Source: Gnetum montanum (taxonomy: Eukaryota > Streptophyta > Gnetopsida > Gnetales > Gnetaceae). From it: a stretch of DNA of 64,000 nt. The notes beneath the pieces were generated by a model that worked only from the letters and a program-made list of their open reading frames with translations, had not been told where the DNA came from and made no database searches. The stretch covers positions 374,294 to 438,293 of the forward strand of contig MNCI01025042.1 in the NCBI GenBank assembly GCA_015680685.1. Direction: 5' to 3'. The translations under genes were made by a program, and so were the position numbers. How positions within the stretch are numbered: the first letter of the stretch is position 1; every line of letters starts with the position of its first letter. This document shows positions 46,952-59,177 of this stretch, piece after piece.

Positions 46952-46969
46952 TGACACCATTTCCAGGGA
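46952..46969 (+). other. Primer binding site of Athila-2 (Asp-tRNA type)
   Basis: TGACACCATTTCCAGGGA against TGGCGCCGTTGCCGGGGA: four of the five differences are G-to-A, the other G-to-T. Confidence 0.8.
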
Positions 46970-47096
46970 CTTTTTTTTATGAAATGTGTACTATTTAGGT
47001 TAAGTGAATATCATTGTACAAACCTAAAGATCCATATCATTCTCACTATACATAAAATTATAAAAGCACATAAATAATTTCATTTTGTTTCGCAAA

Positions 47097-49560
47097 ATGT
47101 CTTCTTATTCGCACAAGCCTGAAGATACCAAACCATCGGTCCCACAAGAATGCAAGGTGGTATACACTCATCCAAATGATTTTGTGCCAAATTTCACCTT
47201 CATCCTACATTAGGATGAACAAATGTGATGGCATGATATAGAGCGCAACGTCATCTTACCCCCAATAGATCTATGCCTAGAATGTTGTTTAAAACCCTTA
47301 AGAAGTTCGGCATAACAAATCTTCACAAGGAATATGTTATGGATGGATAAAACACTCGAAACTACTATACCACTAAAACACAATGTAGAAGAGATAAATG
47401 TCAAAAGAAACACCATGAAGCTACAAAGGGGAAACATTACACTAACTCCTTGTTCCTACTAGATTAAGTAGATAATGAGGATCCTCCCTTGGAAGGTTCT
47501 CAACATGAAGATTCTCCACCTGCTACTACTAATGGCAAGGGTGTGAACCTAACCCTACAATCAACTATTCATAAACTAGGGTTAGGAAAGAGTGATAGCC
47601 AAGGTAGGAACTCAGGTACACATCATAATAATAAGGGATCTAATGAAGATTATCATAAAAATTGTAAGAGTGGTGGTGAACACCACAGTGGTAATGGTGG
47701 TCGACCTTCCTCTTCATCCTCTTCATCTAATGGTTCTCATGGAAGCCACCATTGAAATAACTATGATGAAGGTGATCGATGAAATAACAATGACTATGAA
47801 GGCCACCAAAATCGAAGGGGTCGCTAAAACCATCATTAGTGTCATCAATGCAATGATGATGATGAACCTTTATTAGCAACTCAAATTATGTTCAACATTG
47901 CAGAGGTAGTGAAAATCCCAACCAAACATATAAAGGATAGTTGTATCAAGTGTCTAGACATGAACAATATTCCAAGATTTGAGGGGGGATACAATTTTGA
48001 TTTGCAAACACATCTACAAGATTTTCAAGATGCATGTGCCTTGCAGAACATAGAGAATGAGTGGCAAAAACTCAAGCTCTTCCCAAGAACACCCATTAAG
48101 GAATTTGAAAGTTTGTACTAGTTCTTGGAACCGAAATCTATCCAAAGATGGAGTATCATGTTAGAACTATTCAATGACAAATATCAAACGTACTCCAGAG
48201 TGTCTAATCTAAGAAGGAAAATCTAGGGCTGGAAACAAGGAGCACATGAACTCTTGAATGCCGCCATGGGCTGATACTATTCACTCCTACACCAATGCCA
48301 TGGTCATGGTTGCTCTCAAAGGGAATAACTTCATCACATCATAAATGGGCTTAGAGTAGAAACAGAAGAACCCTTGGGGTGTATGCCCAAGGAAGATTGT
48401 CTAAAATGAGAGCTCATCAAATACAAAGGCTAATTGAGCAAGTAGCAAAGTAAGTAGATGAGTTATGAAAGAGGGAAAGTGTTGAAGAATATAATAGTGG
48501 CCCATCCATTAGAAAATGAGAGGTTTGATTTTGTGATGAGGAGGAATTACCACTTGATGAAGTGGTGAGTAGAAAGACCTTGCCCATCTAAAAATCTATT
48601 TCTAACATTTCAGCCAAGGTTGACAAGTTATCGGACTCTTTGGATAAAAATTTTCAAACCACTTTGAATATTTCTAAAGAATCCAAAGAGAAAAAGAGTG
48701 ATTATAATCGCAAGAGGCGAAAAGAAGCTGAACGTGCCTACCAAAGAAGTAAGTGTAAAGTTGCTACAATAGAAAAAGTTGTGGAGTCTAACTCTGATGA
48801 TGAAATTGAATGCAACATATGCCAATACAAACATCCAAATGGATGTTGCCTTATGATGTCACACTTACAAAAGTCTAGAGTGTACACATTGAATCCTTGC
48901 CTACATGTAGGAAAGCTCCAAGATAATTACCATATCCTCAAGGTAGTCCAAGAGAGTTCCACCAGCAACAATAAGCTTACTGCCTAAGTGGAACTCCTCC
49001 ACAATAGTATGAATAATACCAATGGTGGTATCAACCACAATCATGGGAAATTCCACCACCAAGATAGAAATACCCTGATAGGCAACCAAATCCATCCAAG
49101 TACTATGTTTAATAGCCCATCTCCCCTAGAATTTTGGCAAGTCATGCATCATTCTAGCATCACTATTACCCTCTAGAGTACCACTGAACACATTCACCAT
49201 CTAATCAAGGAGAAAACCCATATCAATATTCTTATCATCCTTCACATCCCTCTATACCTATACCTTCACCTTCAACCTAGTTACCACCTACTCCATCTAT
49301 GCAAGGTGAGATTCCTCCATAAGCACAAAAATGACATGCTACATGGGCTATACACTCACAACTAGTTTTTCAACCAAGTGGTCCAAATAATCAATCAATA
49401 AAATGATCCTTCTTCTGCACTAGTAGCCCTCTCCAACCCTCACAACCTACTCCGACTGATTACCCTGCATCTCCAGCACCCTAATCCTCTACATCAAATA
49501 CCTTCAAGTACCCTTCAAACCAAGTGCTACTTAGGATCTACACTATAATGCTAACTCATG
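47097..49560 (+). pseudogene. gag: Athila-2 gag
   Basis: Candidate start ATG 47097 (MSSYSHKPEDTKPSVPQE). A G/S/H/N-rich region at 47500-47850 is followed by the gag core at 47888-48450, with LDMNNIPRFEGGYNFDLQ and LRRKI*GWKQG. Then a basic region and a zinc knuckle CNICQYKHPNGCC (about 48813), and a P/Q/S-rich tail to about 49550. The order matches Athila-1 gag. Broken by stops and frameshifts, including one near 47285. Confidence 0.8.
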
Positions 49561-50050
49561 TTGTTTTTTATTAGATTAAGTCTATAAACCTTCCTACAAA
49601 AATATTTGATCCAAGAAGTCCACTCATCTATCCACAGATTGCTAGATAAGATCCATGCAAGGCTTTTCTTGACTCTGGTCCTAGATTTAACCTCATCTCC
49701 CATGATATGTACAAGGCCTAGGACCTACCACTCCTTAATAAGAGCAACATCCATTTAGAATCAGCAAATCAATCGATTACTATCTCTTTGGGATTAGTAG
49801 AGGACATTATGATGACAATTTTTGGGTGGTCCTATCCTGTTGATTTTCTAGCAATCAAGGTTGACAATTGCAAAAGTGACTTTCCCATCATTATGGAAAG
49901 GGCTTGGTTAAGCATGATCGATGCACAAATGGGTATAAGGGACTTATCTCTAGAAATATCCAAGGAAAATGAGCTAAGCAAAATTAAGAAGAAGCGTATT
50001 CCATGCATCATGTATAATAATAATGGGTGCAATTGCATGAAAAGCATTTG
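49561..50050 (+). pseudogene. Athila-2 aspartic protease
   Basis: The retropepsin active site reads AFLDSGPRFNLIS near 49658-49700. ITISLGLVEDI and PVDFLAIKV follow, then the C-terminal block FPIIMERAWLSMIDAQMG (about 49887), equivalent to the ILGRPWL motif. It cleaves the polyprotein. Confidence 0.8.
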
Positions 50051-50297
50051 ATCAATTAAAAATACATACATTAAAGCATGAAATCAGTGTGCATAGAAAC
50101 TTAACATTTAAAAGTGGCTATACACAGTAGCCACAAAGCAAGAGGGCACCCAATGGCTAATAGCTGATTCAGATAGTAACACAATATGCATGGAGCTAAC
50201 TAAGAGTTTAACATGTGCATATGTTGAAGGCATGGACAAAATTAAACAAGTTCATTTCCAACTCTCTAATGAAGATGATGATACCTATTAGGGAGAG

Positions 50298-51350
50298 TTG
50301 GAAATCCATAATCACTTCAATCAAGAGCCCTTAGAACTAAAAAATTTACCAGCCAGTATGGAGTATGCATTTTTAAAGAATCATAAACCAATCATCATTA
50401 ATACCAAACTTGCTCCTAAGAAAAAAGAAAATTTGTTGAAGGTGATGAATAAATTGTTAACAACCTTTGATTGGTCATATCCAAATCTAACAAGAATCAA
50501 TTCAAGGATATGCCAGCATCACATCTACACTAACCCGACCATGAAGCCTAGAAGGCAACCACAAAGGCAACTAAACCCCAAGTTGAAACAAATCGTTAAG
50601 GAGGAGATAGATCAACTTCTGAAGGCAAGGTTTATCTATCCAACCATGGATAGTGAGTGGGTTAGCCCACTTGTAATTGTACTGAAGAAGAATGGCAAAT
50701 GGTGGGTTTACATCAACTTTAGGCTATTAAATATGGCAACATTTAAGGATCACTTTCCTTTGCCATTTGTAGACCAAGTGTTAGACACCATATCTAGGCA
50801 TTTTTATTATAGCTTTTTGGATGCTTATAGTGGTGATAACCAAATCCAAATTGCACCTACAGATCAAGGCAAAACAACATTTACGAGTCCTTGAGGGACT
50901 TTTTCATACTGTAAGATGTCATTAGGCCTATGCAATGCTCTTGCAACATTTCAACGCTTAGTCCTAATCATCTTTCGATAACAAATCAGTAATGGTGTTA
51001 AATTCTTCATGGATGACTTCTCCACCTATGGAGCTACCTTTAAGCAAGCCTTAGATCAACTTGAGCAAGAAATAAAAAGATGTGTAGAGAAAAACCTATA
51101 GCTCAACTAGCAAAAGAGCCATCTTATGATCCAAGAAGGCATTGTGTTAGGGAATTGAATTTTGCAGAAAAGATAGACCCAAAAAAGATAAGGGTCATCC
51201 AAGGAATAACATGCTAGCTAAAGACCATTAAAGATGTCTGGTCATTCCTTGGACACACTGGTTACTACTGGCGATTTATTAAGAACTTCTCTAAGATTGC
51301 AAAGTTGTTGGTAGAACTTACAAAGAAAAATTCACCTTTCATTTGGACCA
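50298..51350 (+). pseudogene. Athila-2 reverse transcriptase
   Basis: The first 198 codons are open (50298-50894). They carry the RT N-terminus (EEIDQLLKARFIYP, SEWVSPLVIVLKKNGKW), motif A FLDAYSGDNQIQI, and the primer-grip side. A TGA at 50893 interrupts TSP*GTF. The catalytic FMDDFSTYG is at 51006-51032; this variant of YxDD is usual in Athila. Thumb-like FLGHTGYYWRFIKNFS is at about 51247. RNA-dependent DNA synthesis; inactive here. Confidence 0.9.
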
Positions 51351-51830
51351 AGGAATGTGAACATGCATTCTAATAATTAAATAAGAAACTCATAGAAAAA
51401 TTGATCCTACGAGCACCAGATTGATTCAAACCATTCCATATCATGAAAAATGCATCTAACTATGCTTTGGGAGCTATGCTCACGTAAATGGATGATAAGA
51501 AACATCCATATTATATCCACTACACGAGTCAAAGCATTGTGGGGGCATAGTTGAATTACACCACTACAAAAAAAGAATTAATGGTAGTGGTGTACGCTTA
51601 GGAAAGTTTAGACATTATGTGCTAAGTTACAAAGTATTTGTACATATGAACCATAGTGCAATTCACTTCCTCATGAATAAGCCAATAGTGAGCCCTCATA
51701 TTATACAATGGCTTGTGATCTTGCAGCAATTTGATCTCACTATGGTAGATCAAAAAGAGACTAAGAACGTGGTTGCTGACCACCTTTCTCACCTAAGATG
51801 AGATAAGAAAGAGAAGAAGAGCTCGCTCTC
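51351..51830 (+). pseudogene. Athila-2 RNase H
   Basis: ASNYALGAMLT (about 51450), the TTTKKELMVVVYA block (51563) and the closing ADHLSHLR (51775-51800) are the retroviral RNase H order. One frameshift near 51600. There is no second RNase H, unlike the Tat pol. Confidence 0.8.
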
Positions 51831-53060
51831 TGATTAGTTTCCAGATGAACTCCTCTTTACTAGATCAATAAGTAAACAAATGCCTAAAAAGGAAATATGG
51901 TATAATGGCATCCTCACATATCTTCTCACTTAAGAGGTGCCACAAGACATGGAGTTTAGAAAAAAGCAACAATTTCTCCATTGGATCAAATACTTCATGG
52001 AAATCAATGGACGCATTTACAAGGTGTGTGTTGATGGCCTAATTCCTTGGTGTGTCACTAATGAAGATCAATTACATGTTCTCCAAGATGCTCATGAAGG
52101 GCCTTGTAGAGGCCACTATGAAGGAAGATGCACAACCATAAAAATCTTGATGGCAGGATACTATTGGCCTATAATCTTCAGGGATGCACACTAGTTTTTC
52201 AAGTCTTGTGAACACTGTCAACGTGATGGGGTGATGACCACTTGCATGGAAGGTCCTCAGCAATGGATTCAACCACTGGAGCCTTCAACATATGGGGTGT
52301 TGACTTCATGGGTCCAATCACACCCATGTCTAATGGAAAAGCATATATTATAGTAGCAATTGACTACTGCACAAAATTGGAAAAATTAGCAATTGTTACT
52401 AATTGTACATCATCCACTGCTACCGAATTTATATAACAAAATATCGTGAATAGGTTTTGGGTGCCACATTCACTAATTTCTGATAATGGAACTCATTTCA
52501 TAAGTGTCACATTTAGAAAATTAATGCAACGCTTAGGTGTAGAACATATATTAACAACACCTTACCACCCCCAAGTCAATAATCAAGTAGAGGTAACCAA
52601 CTGGGAGATTACAAAAATACTAATGTGAACCATTAGCAAATATAGGAAGGACTGTAGTACAAAACCTAACAATTCTCTCTGGGCTTATCATTCAACTTGG
52701 AAACTTCCTATTGGATATTCTCCCTACAATTTAGTGTACAGGAAACTTTGAATACTTCCAATTCAATTTGAGCTTTCTACACTCTCTACGACTTGTGATC
52801 TAAACCTTAACCTAAGCTTAGCACAAAATGAAATACTGATCAATCTAAATGTGCTAGAAAAAAATTTCTTAGTGGCCCTATCCTTGAATGAGGTGAACAA
52901 GGCATTCAGCAAGTAGTATATGACCTTAGAATCAAGAAAGTAAACCTTTAGCCATGGGATAAGGTTCTTTACTAGAACCCCACACATGTACCCCAAAAGA
53001 CAAAACTCTAAACATTGTGGGAGTGACCTTATGTCATTGATCAAAATTTTTCCTTTGGGA
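51831..53060 (+). pseudogene. Athila-2 integrase
   Basis: An HHCC zinc finger (DAHEGPCRGHYEGRC ... CEHCQRD, 52090-52226) is followed by catalytic blocks WGVDFMGPIT (52292), LISDNGTHF (52470) and PYHPQVNNQVEVTN (52562-52600). The C-terminal part, WAYHSTWKLPIGYSPYNLVY, is at 52682. It inserts the cDNA. Stops at 52435 and 52626 and a frameshift near 52235. Confidence 0.9.
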
Positions 53061-54680
53061 CCATGATAATTTACAAACTTGATAGGCCAAATAAAAGTAG
53101 TTGGTCAATATCCAACAAGTAAAGGCTTTCCCAGAACCAAAATAGGCTAGTGCAAATACTGGCTTAACAAATGGACAACCACATTCTATTTTTTAAATCT
53201 CCTCCCTCCAACTCAGTCATGGGAGAGATGGCCATCCATGTTGACCATTACCATGGCCTCTTAATTTTCCTACCTTATTATTTTTCACATTTTTGATTTT
53301 ACAAATTCTTCTAATATTACACCATATTTAATACCTTTAAACTTTCTTGATTTTTTTACACTTTCTCATATATTTTACTTTATTCTGATTTCATTTATTT
53401 AATTGTGATATTTTCTCATTTTGCTAATAAATTTTCTTTATTGTCACAGGACATAGTTCCGTTGTTGCTATTTACTAATGATGGTTTGTGCTTAATGTGT
53501 GATTGTCGATGTTTGGTTTCTATTTTTGAATTCTAATTTCTGATGAATTTGACATGGTTTATTTTACATGGAATAGGCAGTGAGTCCACATCATCCACTC
53601 ATCCAATGAACTCTATGGTTTTCCTTGTTCTAGGAATTTGAGGTCCCTTTTCATTAAAGAAACTTTTAATCAATCAGTGACCTTGGTAATTCTAGAATTA
53701 GGAAGGATTCAAAGGTTTGTAAAGGATGTGACTTCAAGGGGACTCAATACTCTTTATAATCTTCTTCTTGCTTGAGTACTTGAGTATTTTTTTTTGCAAA
53801 CTTCTTACCATTCCACACGAACCATTGAAGGAAGTCAAAATAATGTCATTGCATGGTGTGGTTTCCATTTCAAAAACAAACTATGGGAATTCAAAGCATA
53901 CCTCTTAGAAAAATAAAAGGGCTACAAGCACTAGTTAAGGGACTTGAACAATATGCACCTATGCCTGATGGTTCCCTCTAACTAAGGCCCTCTCTCTCAC
54001 TTTCTACTTTTTCCTTCTTCTCTTTGTGGAATGGTGGTTATATTTTGAAAGCACTCTTGTGTCTTGAGTGGGTGGACCAGTCTTAGAGTGGTGATGTAAA
54101 GTCACTAAAGTGGATGGTTTTTGGTTTGGATTGAGGATGAAACTTCTCAGGTTATTTTAACCATAAATTCCACAAGGGACTTCTTATTACCTTAATTTGG
54201 AACTCCATTCCACCTTCTCTATCATCCACCCATGCTATTGTAACTCACCTCACTATTGGGTTCTATGTTATGCTCTATGTCTCAGTCTAATGTGTTGGGA
54301 TTCTTAAGTGGATTCTTTCAGGTTGGTCCTTAACTTGTCATGATCATTAAATCAACTATGGGACCCATGGACTCCTTAGTTGAGGTTATTCAAGGGTAAA
54401 AAGGGCATGATCCTGCTATAGGGAGGACCCACTTACATAGCTCTTGGCTTGATTAGTTCAGGTTCCTTACCTTTGACATCACTACAATCCTATATTTCAT
54501 ATTTTTCATTACATAAACTACTTAGTACTCCTTCATCTATCATTATATTCATCCATTAAATCAATTTTTCTCCATTTTTTTCAAATTTAGGAACTTCAAC
54601 ACCCTCTTCTCATGATTTCATACTATTCTTGATCTTCTAAGCTTTCATTTTATCTCAATTTCATCAAAAAATTTCCTTGT
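53061..54680 (+). other. Athila-2 non-coding region after pol
   Basis: AT-rich, no supported ORF, no repeat recognised. It resembles the long untranslated gap typical between pol and the last ORF of Athila elements. Confidence 0.5.
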
Positions 54681-54689
54681 AAAGTTTGA

Positions 54690-54980
54690 CCAAAGTCAAT
54701 AGAAGTCAACAATGGTCAATAGCTATGTCAATGAGGCCTCATTAATGTAGCCAACCACATCAACGAGGCCCCATCAATAAGGCCTTATCAACACAATGCA
54801 AAAATACTATATATACTACTAGACACTTTGGAATTTTTTGCAATTTTCTCATAACACATGAAGAATTTTTGCAATTTTTTAGAGCCCAAAACCTTCCAGA
54901 GACCATAAATTTCAAACCATGTGTCTAAATCACTCTATTTTTTAATCTTGCACTTATCATAGGTAAGATCTTTATTGTGG
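54690..54980 (+). promoter_or_regulatory. LTR-U3-like cassette inside Athila-2
   Basis: 54736-54770 matches LTR 46041-46074 almost base for base (cctcattaatgtagccaacc). It is followed by another ggcctta / ggcccc repeat block, a TATA box (tatatata, 54807-54814), ctactagacac as in the LTR, and gatctttatt at 54967, shared with LTR 46282. The order and spacing follow the LTR. It lies about 460 bp before the post-pol ORF. Confidence 0.6.
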
Positions 54981-55270
54981 CAGCCGCACACCTTAAGGTT
55001 TCCAATAAAATTTTTGAAAATTTTTCTAACTTCCCCCAAGGGTTAGTAACCTTAACAACATAAAAATATTAACTCTTTTGACAGTTAACCATACCAACAA
55101 TCTCTTACATGAATTATTCATAATAACACATAAAATAAATAATAATAAGGTTCATTAAATCAACCATAACAATAGCTTAGCCAAATGTAACTATCCTCAA
55201 GAGTTAAGATATTCCAATTATTTTAATATTACACAATGATTTCTAATCCACGATCTTATTGTGATTACAA

Positions 55271-58109
55271 ATGGCACCCAAACAAAAGCATCCGCAAGAA
55301 GGAGAACTCTCACAACCATGGGAGAAGAAACCTAGAGCTGGAAGGGGCCAACAAGAACAAGGCCAAGAATTGTCAAAGGTGACCCATGCAACAGGACCTC
55401 TTCAAGAGGCGCTCAAAGTGGAATCTATTTGACAGATTCTAGAGGAGGAAGTACCTACAGAATAATCCCAATGAGGAGAAGCACCTAGACCCATGCCAAG
55501 ACTTGAGGTCACTCTAACTTAAGCCTACCTAGACAACATCAAGTCTTAAGAAATCCAAAGATCAATTCTTCAAGAAATAAATTTTAGGCCATTTTTTTGG
55601 AGAAATCTCTAAAGGATGTCAAGAAACAATTGCAAGCCTCTCGCATGTGGACAATCATCACATCCAGTGGGGAATGGTACATGATAGAGATCTATCTCTT
55701 CTGGAGTAGCTGAAGACTGAGGTCCATTGTAGAAATCAAGGACATTCAAGTGTTCTACTTAGTAGAAGGTATTGCACAAGTACTAGGGTTGCCATACATT
55801 GGAGCACAATTGGCAGAGATATCAACAAAAGGTGATCTTAAGGCCAAAATGGAATGGACCCAATGATGCTATAGGATGGACCGTAAGGAGTATGATGTGC
55901 TCACATTGGTGAAGCAGATTTATTTCAAGATTGCAGCCTATCACCTCAATCAATGGGAAGGCCAAGCAAGGTGACTACTTTCTCCACCCAAGCATACACC
56001 ACTCTAAGTGGGAAACTTCCCATTAAACTTCCATAGCTAACCTATTTGGAGATTAAGAAGTGCTTCAAGGAGAAAGAATGTGGAAGGAAGACCCTACCCT
56101 TTCTATGCCTCATCAAAAAACTTTGCAAAAGGATAGGCATTGTTCATTATTCTAATGATACTCTCAAGCATGCTTCCTTGCCCTCATGGGTAGAAATCAT
56201 GAAATATAAGATGCCAACAAGCATTCTAGAAGAGGAGCTACTGCCACCACCACCCACTCAAGAGACAACACCAAAGGCCTGTGTAGTCCTTAAGCATCTA
56301 CATCAAATTTGAGAATAGCCCTTGAGTGAACAAGAGTAACAAGTAGGAATGAGTGGGGTAGATCCATCTATGTATTGACTAGTAATGAGTCACCTTAATG
56401 AGGTGGCTTGAATAGTTAATTGGATGGAAATGGGTGATCCCATTTTCTTTGCCCAAAGAACACAACTACCTTCAAGGTCAAATCCCAGCGCTCAATAGGT
56501 GATGGTGTCACTAGCAACACATCATTTATTCCCAAAAATATCTAGGAATTCCGCCACTTTCTTTGTGTGATTGGAGGAAGGTGAAGAGGCAACTATCTTG
56601 GTATTATAGCACCAAGGGTAGGAGACAACAATAGAAGTGGCAGATGACCATGTAGTAGAAGCATTGAATGCATCCATAATGTCTATACTAAACATATCTA
56701 CACTTCAAGACATGCAGACATCCATAGGCATGATCAGTGAAAAATTGAATGTAGCCCAACACAAAGAATTGTTAAAACAACTAATAGGAACTAGGCAAAT
56801 AACTCTGAACATCTTTGATCTCCTAGAGAACATCACCGAAACCCAATAGAAACTACTAAATGCAAGGAGTAGATGCATCCTTTTAGAATGACAACTATAA
56901 ATAGTCCAAGAGAAAAATCAATGCTTGGCCATAGAGGTTGCTAAACTTCATGCTTAACTTGTAGAAAAAGCAATCCTCATCCCAGCAGGTACAAGAGATG
57001 AAGCTATCAAATAGCTTCAAGAATGATTTCAAAAGGCTAAGGAGGAAGTAGTAATGGCCATCTTCAAACAATCCATGGTAGAAGCTAACATGTACTTAAT
57101 CAAAAAGGACTTGAATCAGATGCACCAAGAGAATGAAGCATTGACCATGTAAAATCATCACATGTGAAATATTGATGTTCAAAGAGATCAAATGCAAGAA
57201 TTCATTCATCAATAGTAAAAGTAGCTTACTAGAGCGAACACTGAATTGAGAAAATTGGTTGTGAAGAACTACAGTCTATCAATGGAGGAGGTATGCACCT
57301 TGCAAAAAAAGTCTACCATCGAAATTGGCACCTAGAAGAATGAAGCCCTCAAATTTAAGAAAGTAAAGAATCACTAGAAGGACTAGGTTGGCTTGCACAA
57401 GGAAATTAATGAAAAAAAAATCCAGATGGCAAAGGCGAAAGTGAATAAAGCCCTCCAGCAACTCCAGTAAGGAAAAGAGATGTGGCAACCCATACTTGAT
57501 GGGATTGACACCTACAAAAAATTAGAGATCCACTTGGAGTTGTAAATTGAGGAAATGATAAAGTATATGGAGTTGGCCAATCTCCATTACACAAACCTTG
57601 CAATGTTGATAGCTAGATGGCCATGGTCAAAATTGGAGAAACAACTGGCTAGCTCATATCTGCTATATGAGGTTGAGTTTAAGCACTACAAAAACAAGTA
57701 GAAGCTTAAAACTGCTAACGTTGAACTTGAAGTTCTTAGAGGGTGATTCAAAGATCAATGATCTATCACTAAGAACCTAGCCAAATGGACTAATGACTAC
57801 TAGGAGCTAAAGGTCATAGTCAGGCCATTCGACATTGAACATAAATAGTTCATTGCTAAGGAGTTGTTTCTAGCAATCCCATGTCCTTGGAATGTGCCCA
57901 TTCCAACCCACATTGAGGAAGCTATGTGGATGATGCATGATCCTAGAAGTAAGGAGAAAAAAATGAAAGCATTGTTGGATGCTTTCTACCTCCCAACTAA
58001 AGTCACAGTAGCAGTAGGACAACCACAACCACTTCAACCACTACCAATGCATAAAGCTAGTGAAGGTCCCTCAAAGCCTCAAGAACCACCACTGCCTGGG
58101 ACTATTTGA
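55271..58109 (+). pseudogene. Athila-2 post-pol ORF (env position)
   Basis: Begins MAPKQKHPQEGELSQPWEKK and ends PPLPGTI at TGA 58107-58109. An N-terminal basic region comes first, then NFRPFFW (about 55580), WTIITSSGEWYMIEIYLFW (55650), VLGLPYIGAQ (55780) and LPFLCLIKKLCKRIGIVHYSN (56096). A long charged, Q/K/E-rich half (56630-57700) is probably coiled coil; the end is proline-rich. It is the same family as 29977-32595. Function unknown. No signal peptide or membrane span seen. Over twenty stops and several frameshifts. Confidence 0.7.
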
Positions 58110-58341
58110 TCTTCCCCAATAAGCTTCACATCATCTAGGTATGTGTTGTCCAATTTTTGAAGAGTCATGTCATGATGTTCAATTTTGTGTCTTAAACACC
58201 ATCATTTTTGTAATGTGTTGATTCGTACACCTAGGCAGTCCATTTTTTGTCGAGTCAATCAGTTTTTTTTGTTGAAGAAAATTTAGTTAATAATCCCATA
58301 CCTTCCCAATTTTTGTAAAAGAACTAAAGGAAACTTTACAT
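58110..58341 (+). other. Athila-2 3' untranslated region
   Basis: Short AT-rich region with no feature before the polypurine tract. Confidence 0.5.
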
Positions 58342-58356
58342 TCAATCATGGGGGTA
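58342..58356 (+). other. Polypurine tract of Athila-2
   Basis: CATGGGGGTA directly before the LTR start TGATGAAG. Confidence 0.75.
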
Positions 58357-59177
58357 TGATGAAGTCGTTGTTAGTTGGCTACATTGACAAGGCCTCATCA
58401 ACATAATCAACCACATCAATGAGGCCTTGTCGACAAGGCCCCATCAATACATCTCACCCTGCATCAATGAGGCCCCATCGACATAATGTCTATTTATCAC
58501 CTGTAAATACATGCCTATCAACTAAATTTATGGTTATCTAGATTTTAATAGCAGCAAAGCTCTTACATTTTTTCCGTTTGAAAGTTAAAATTGTTTCCCC
58601 TAAGTGCCCATAGCAGAAGTCATTCATTATATGGATCTTTATTCGAGCATTGTTATACCTAAGCATGATAGTGTGTATACCAATAAAGATGAGCTTTCTG
58701 ATAAACCTTGTAACACTTTGGATAGATTATATATTTTATTTATGCATTTATTGTTTCCAATTATTTATTAAATATTTTTAATTAATTATCAATTATTTTC
58801 TAGTTACTATGTTAGATAACTAATTACACTAGATAGATTACATACATCAGTATGCTCGCTTCGAGCATAACATGTATTCACTTGATAATCACAGCAACAT
58901 TATTTCTTGGTACGCCTAGTAGCATAGCACTTGGTCACCCAACAGCAGATATGTGGGTTCAGTACATGTACAAAAAGTGGGAACGGATACTTATGTTAGG
59001 ATTATGTAAATGATTGGTTAATCAAATTACTTTTATCTACATTTAAGCACTGACTTATAAAACATAAAAAAATGATAAAAATATAATTCCTCAATTACAC
59101 TTAACCATATCAACGAACATCACAAGTGTAATTGGAAAGACAATGATTAACCGTAAGGTTAGATTCACTTCCTAAAG
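58357..59177 (+). repeat. 3' LTR of Athila-2, cut by Tat-5
   Basis: Aligns with 46020-46850 and stops after cttcctaaag, at the point where the 5' copy continues ggccagtgc. The last ~100 bp are displaced beyond the window by the Tat-5 insertion. Confidence 0.9.

Noticed and set aside
47592-47876. Methionine/isoleucine-rich 94-residue ORF
   Set aside because: It is the wrong frame of the low-complexity GAT/CAT-rich part of Athila-2 gag.
55271-58109. Retroviral envelope gene in the post-pol position
   Set aside because: No signal peptide, fusion peptide or membrane anchor is visible; the protein is charged and probably coiled-coil.
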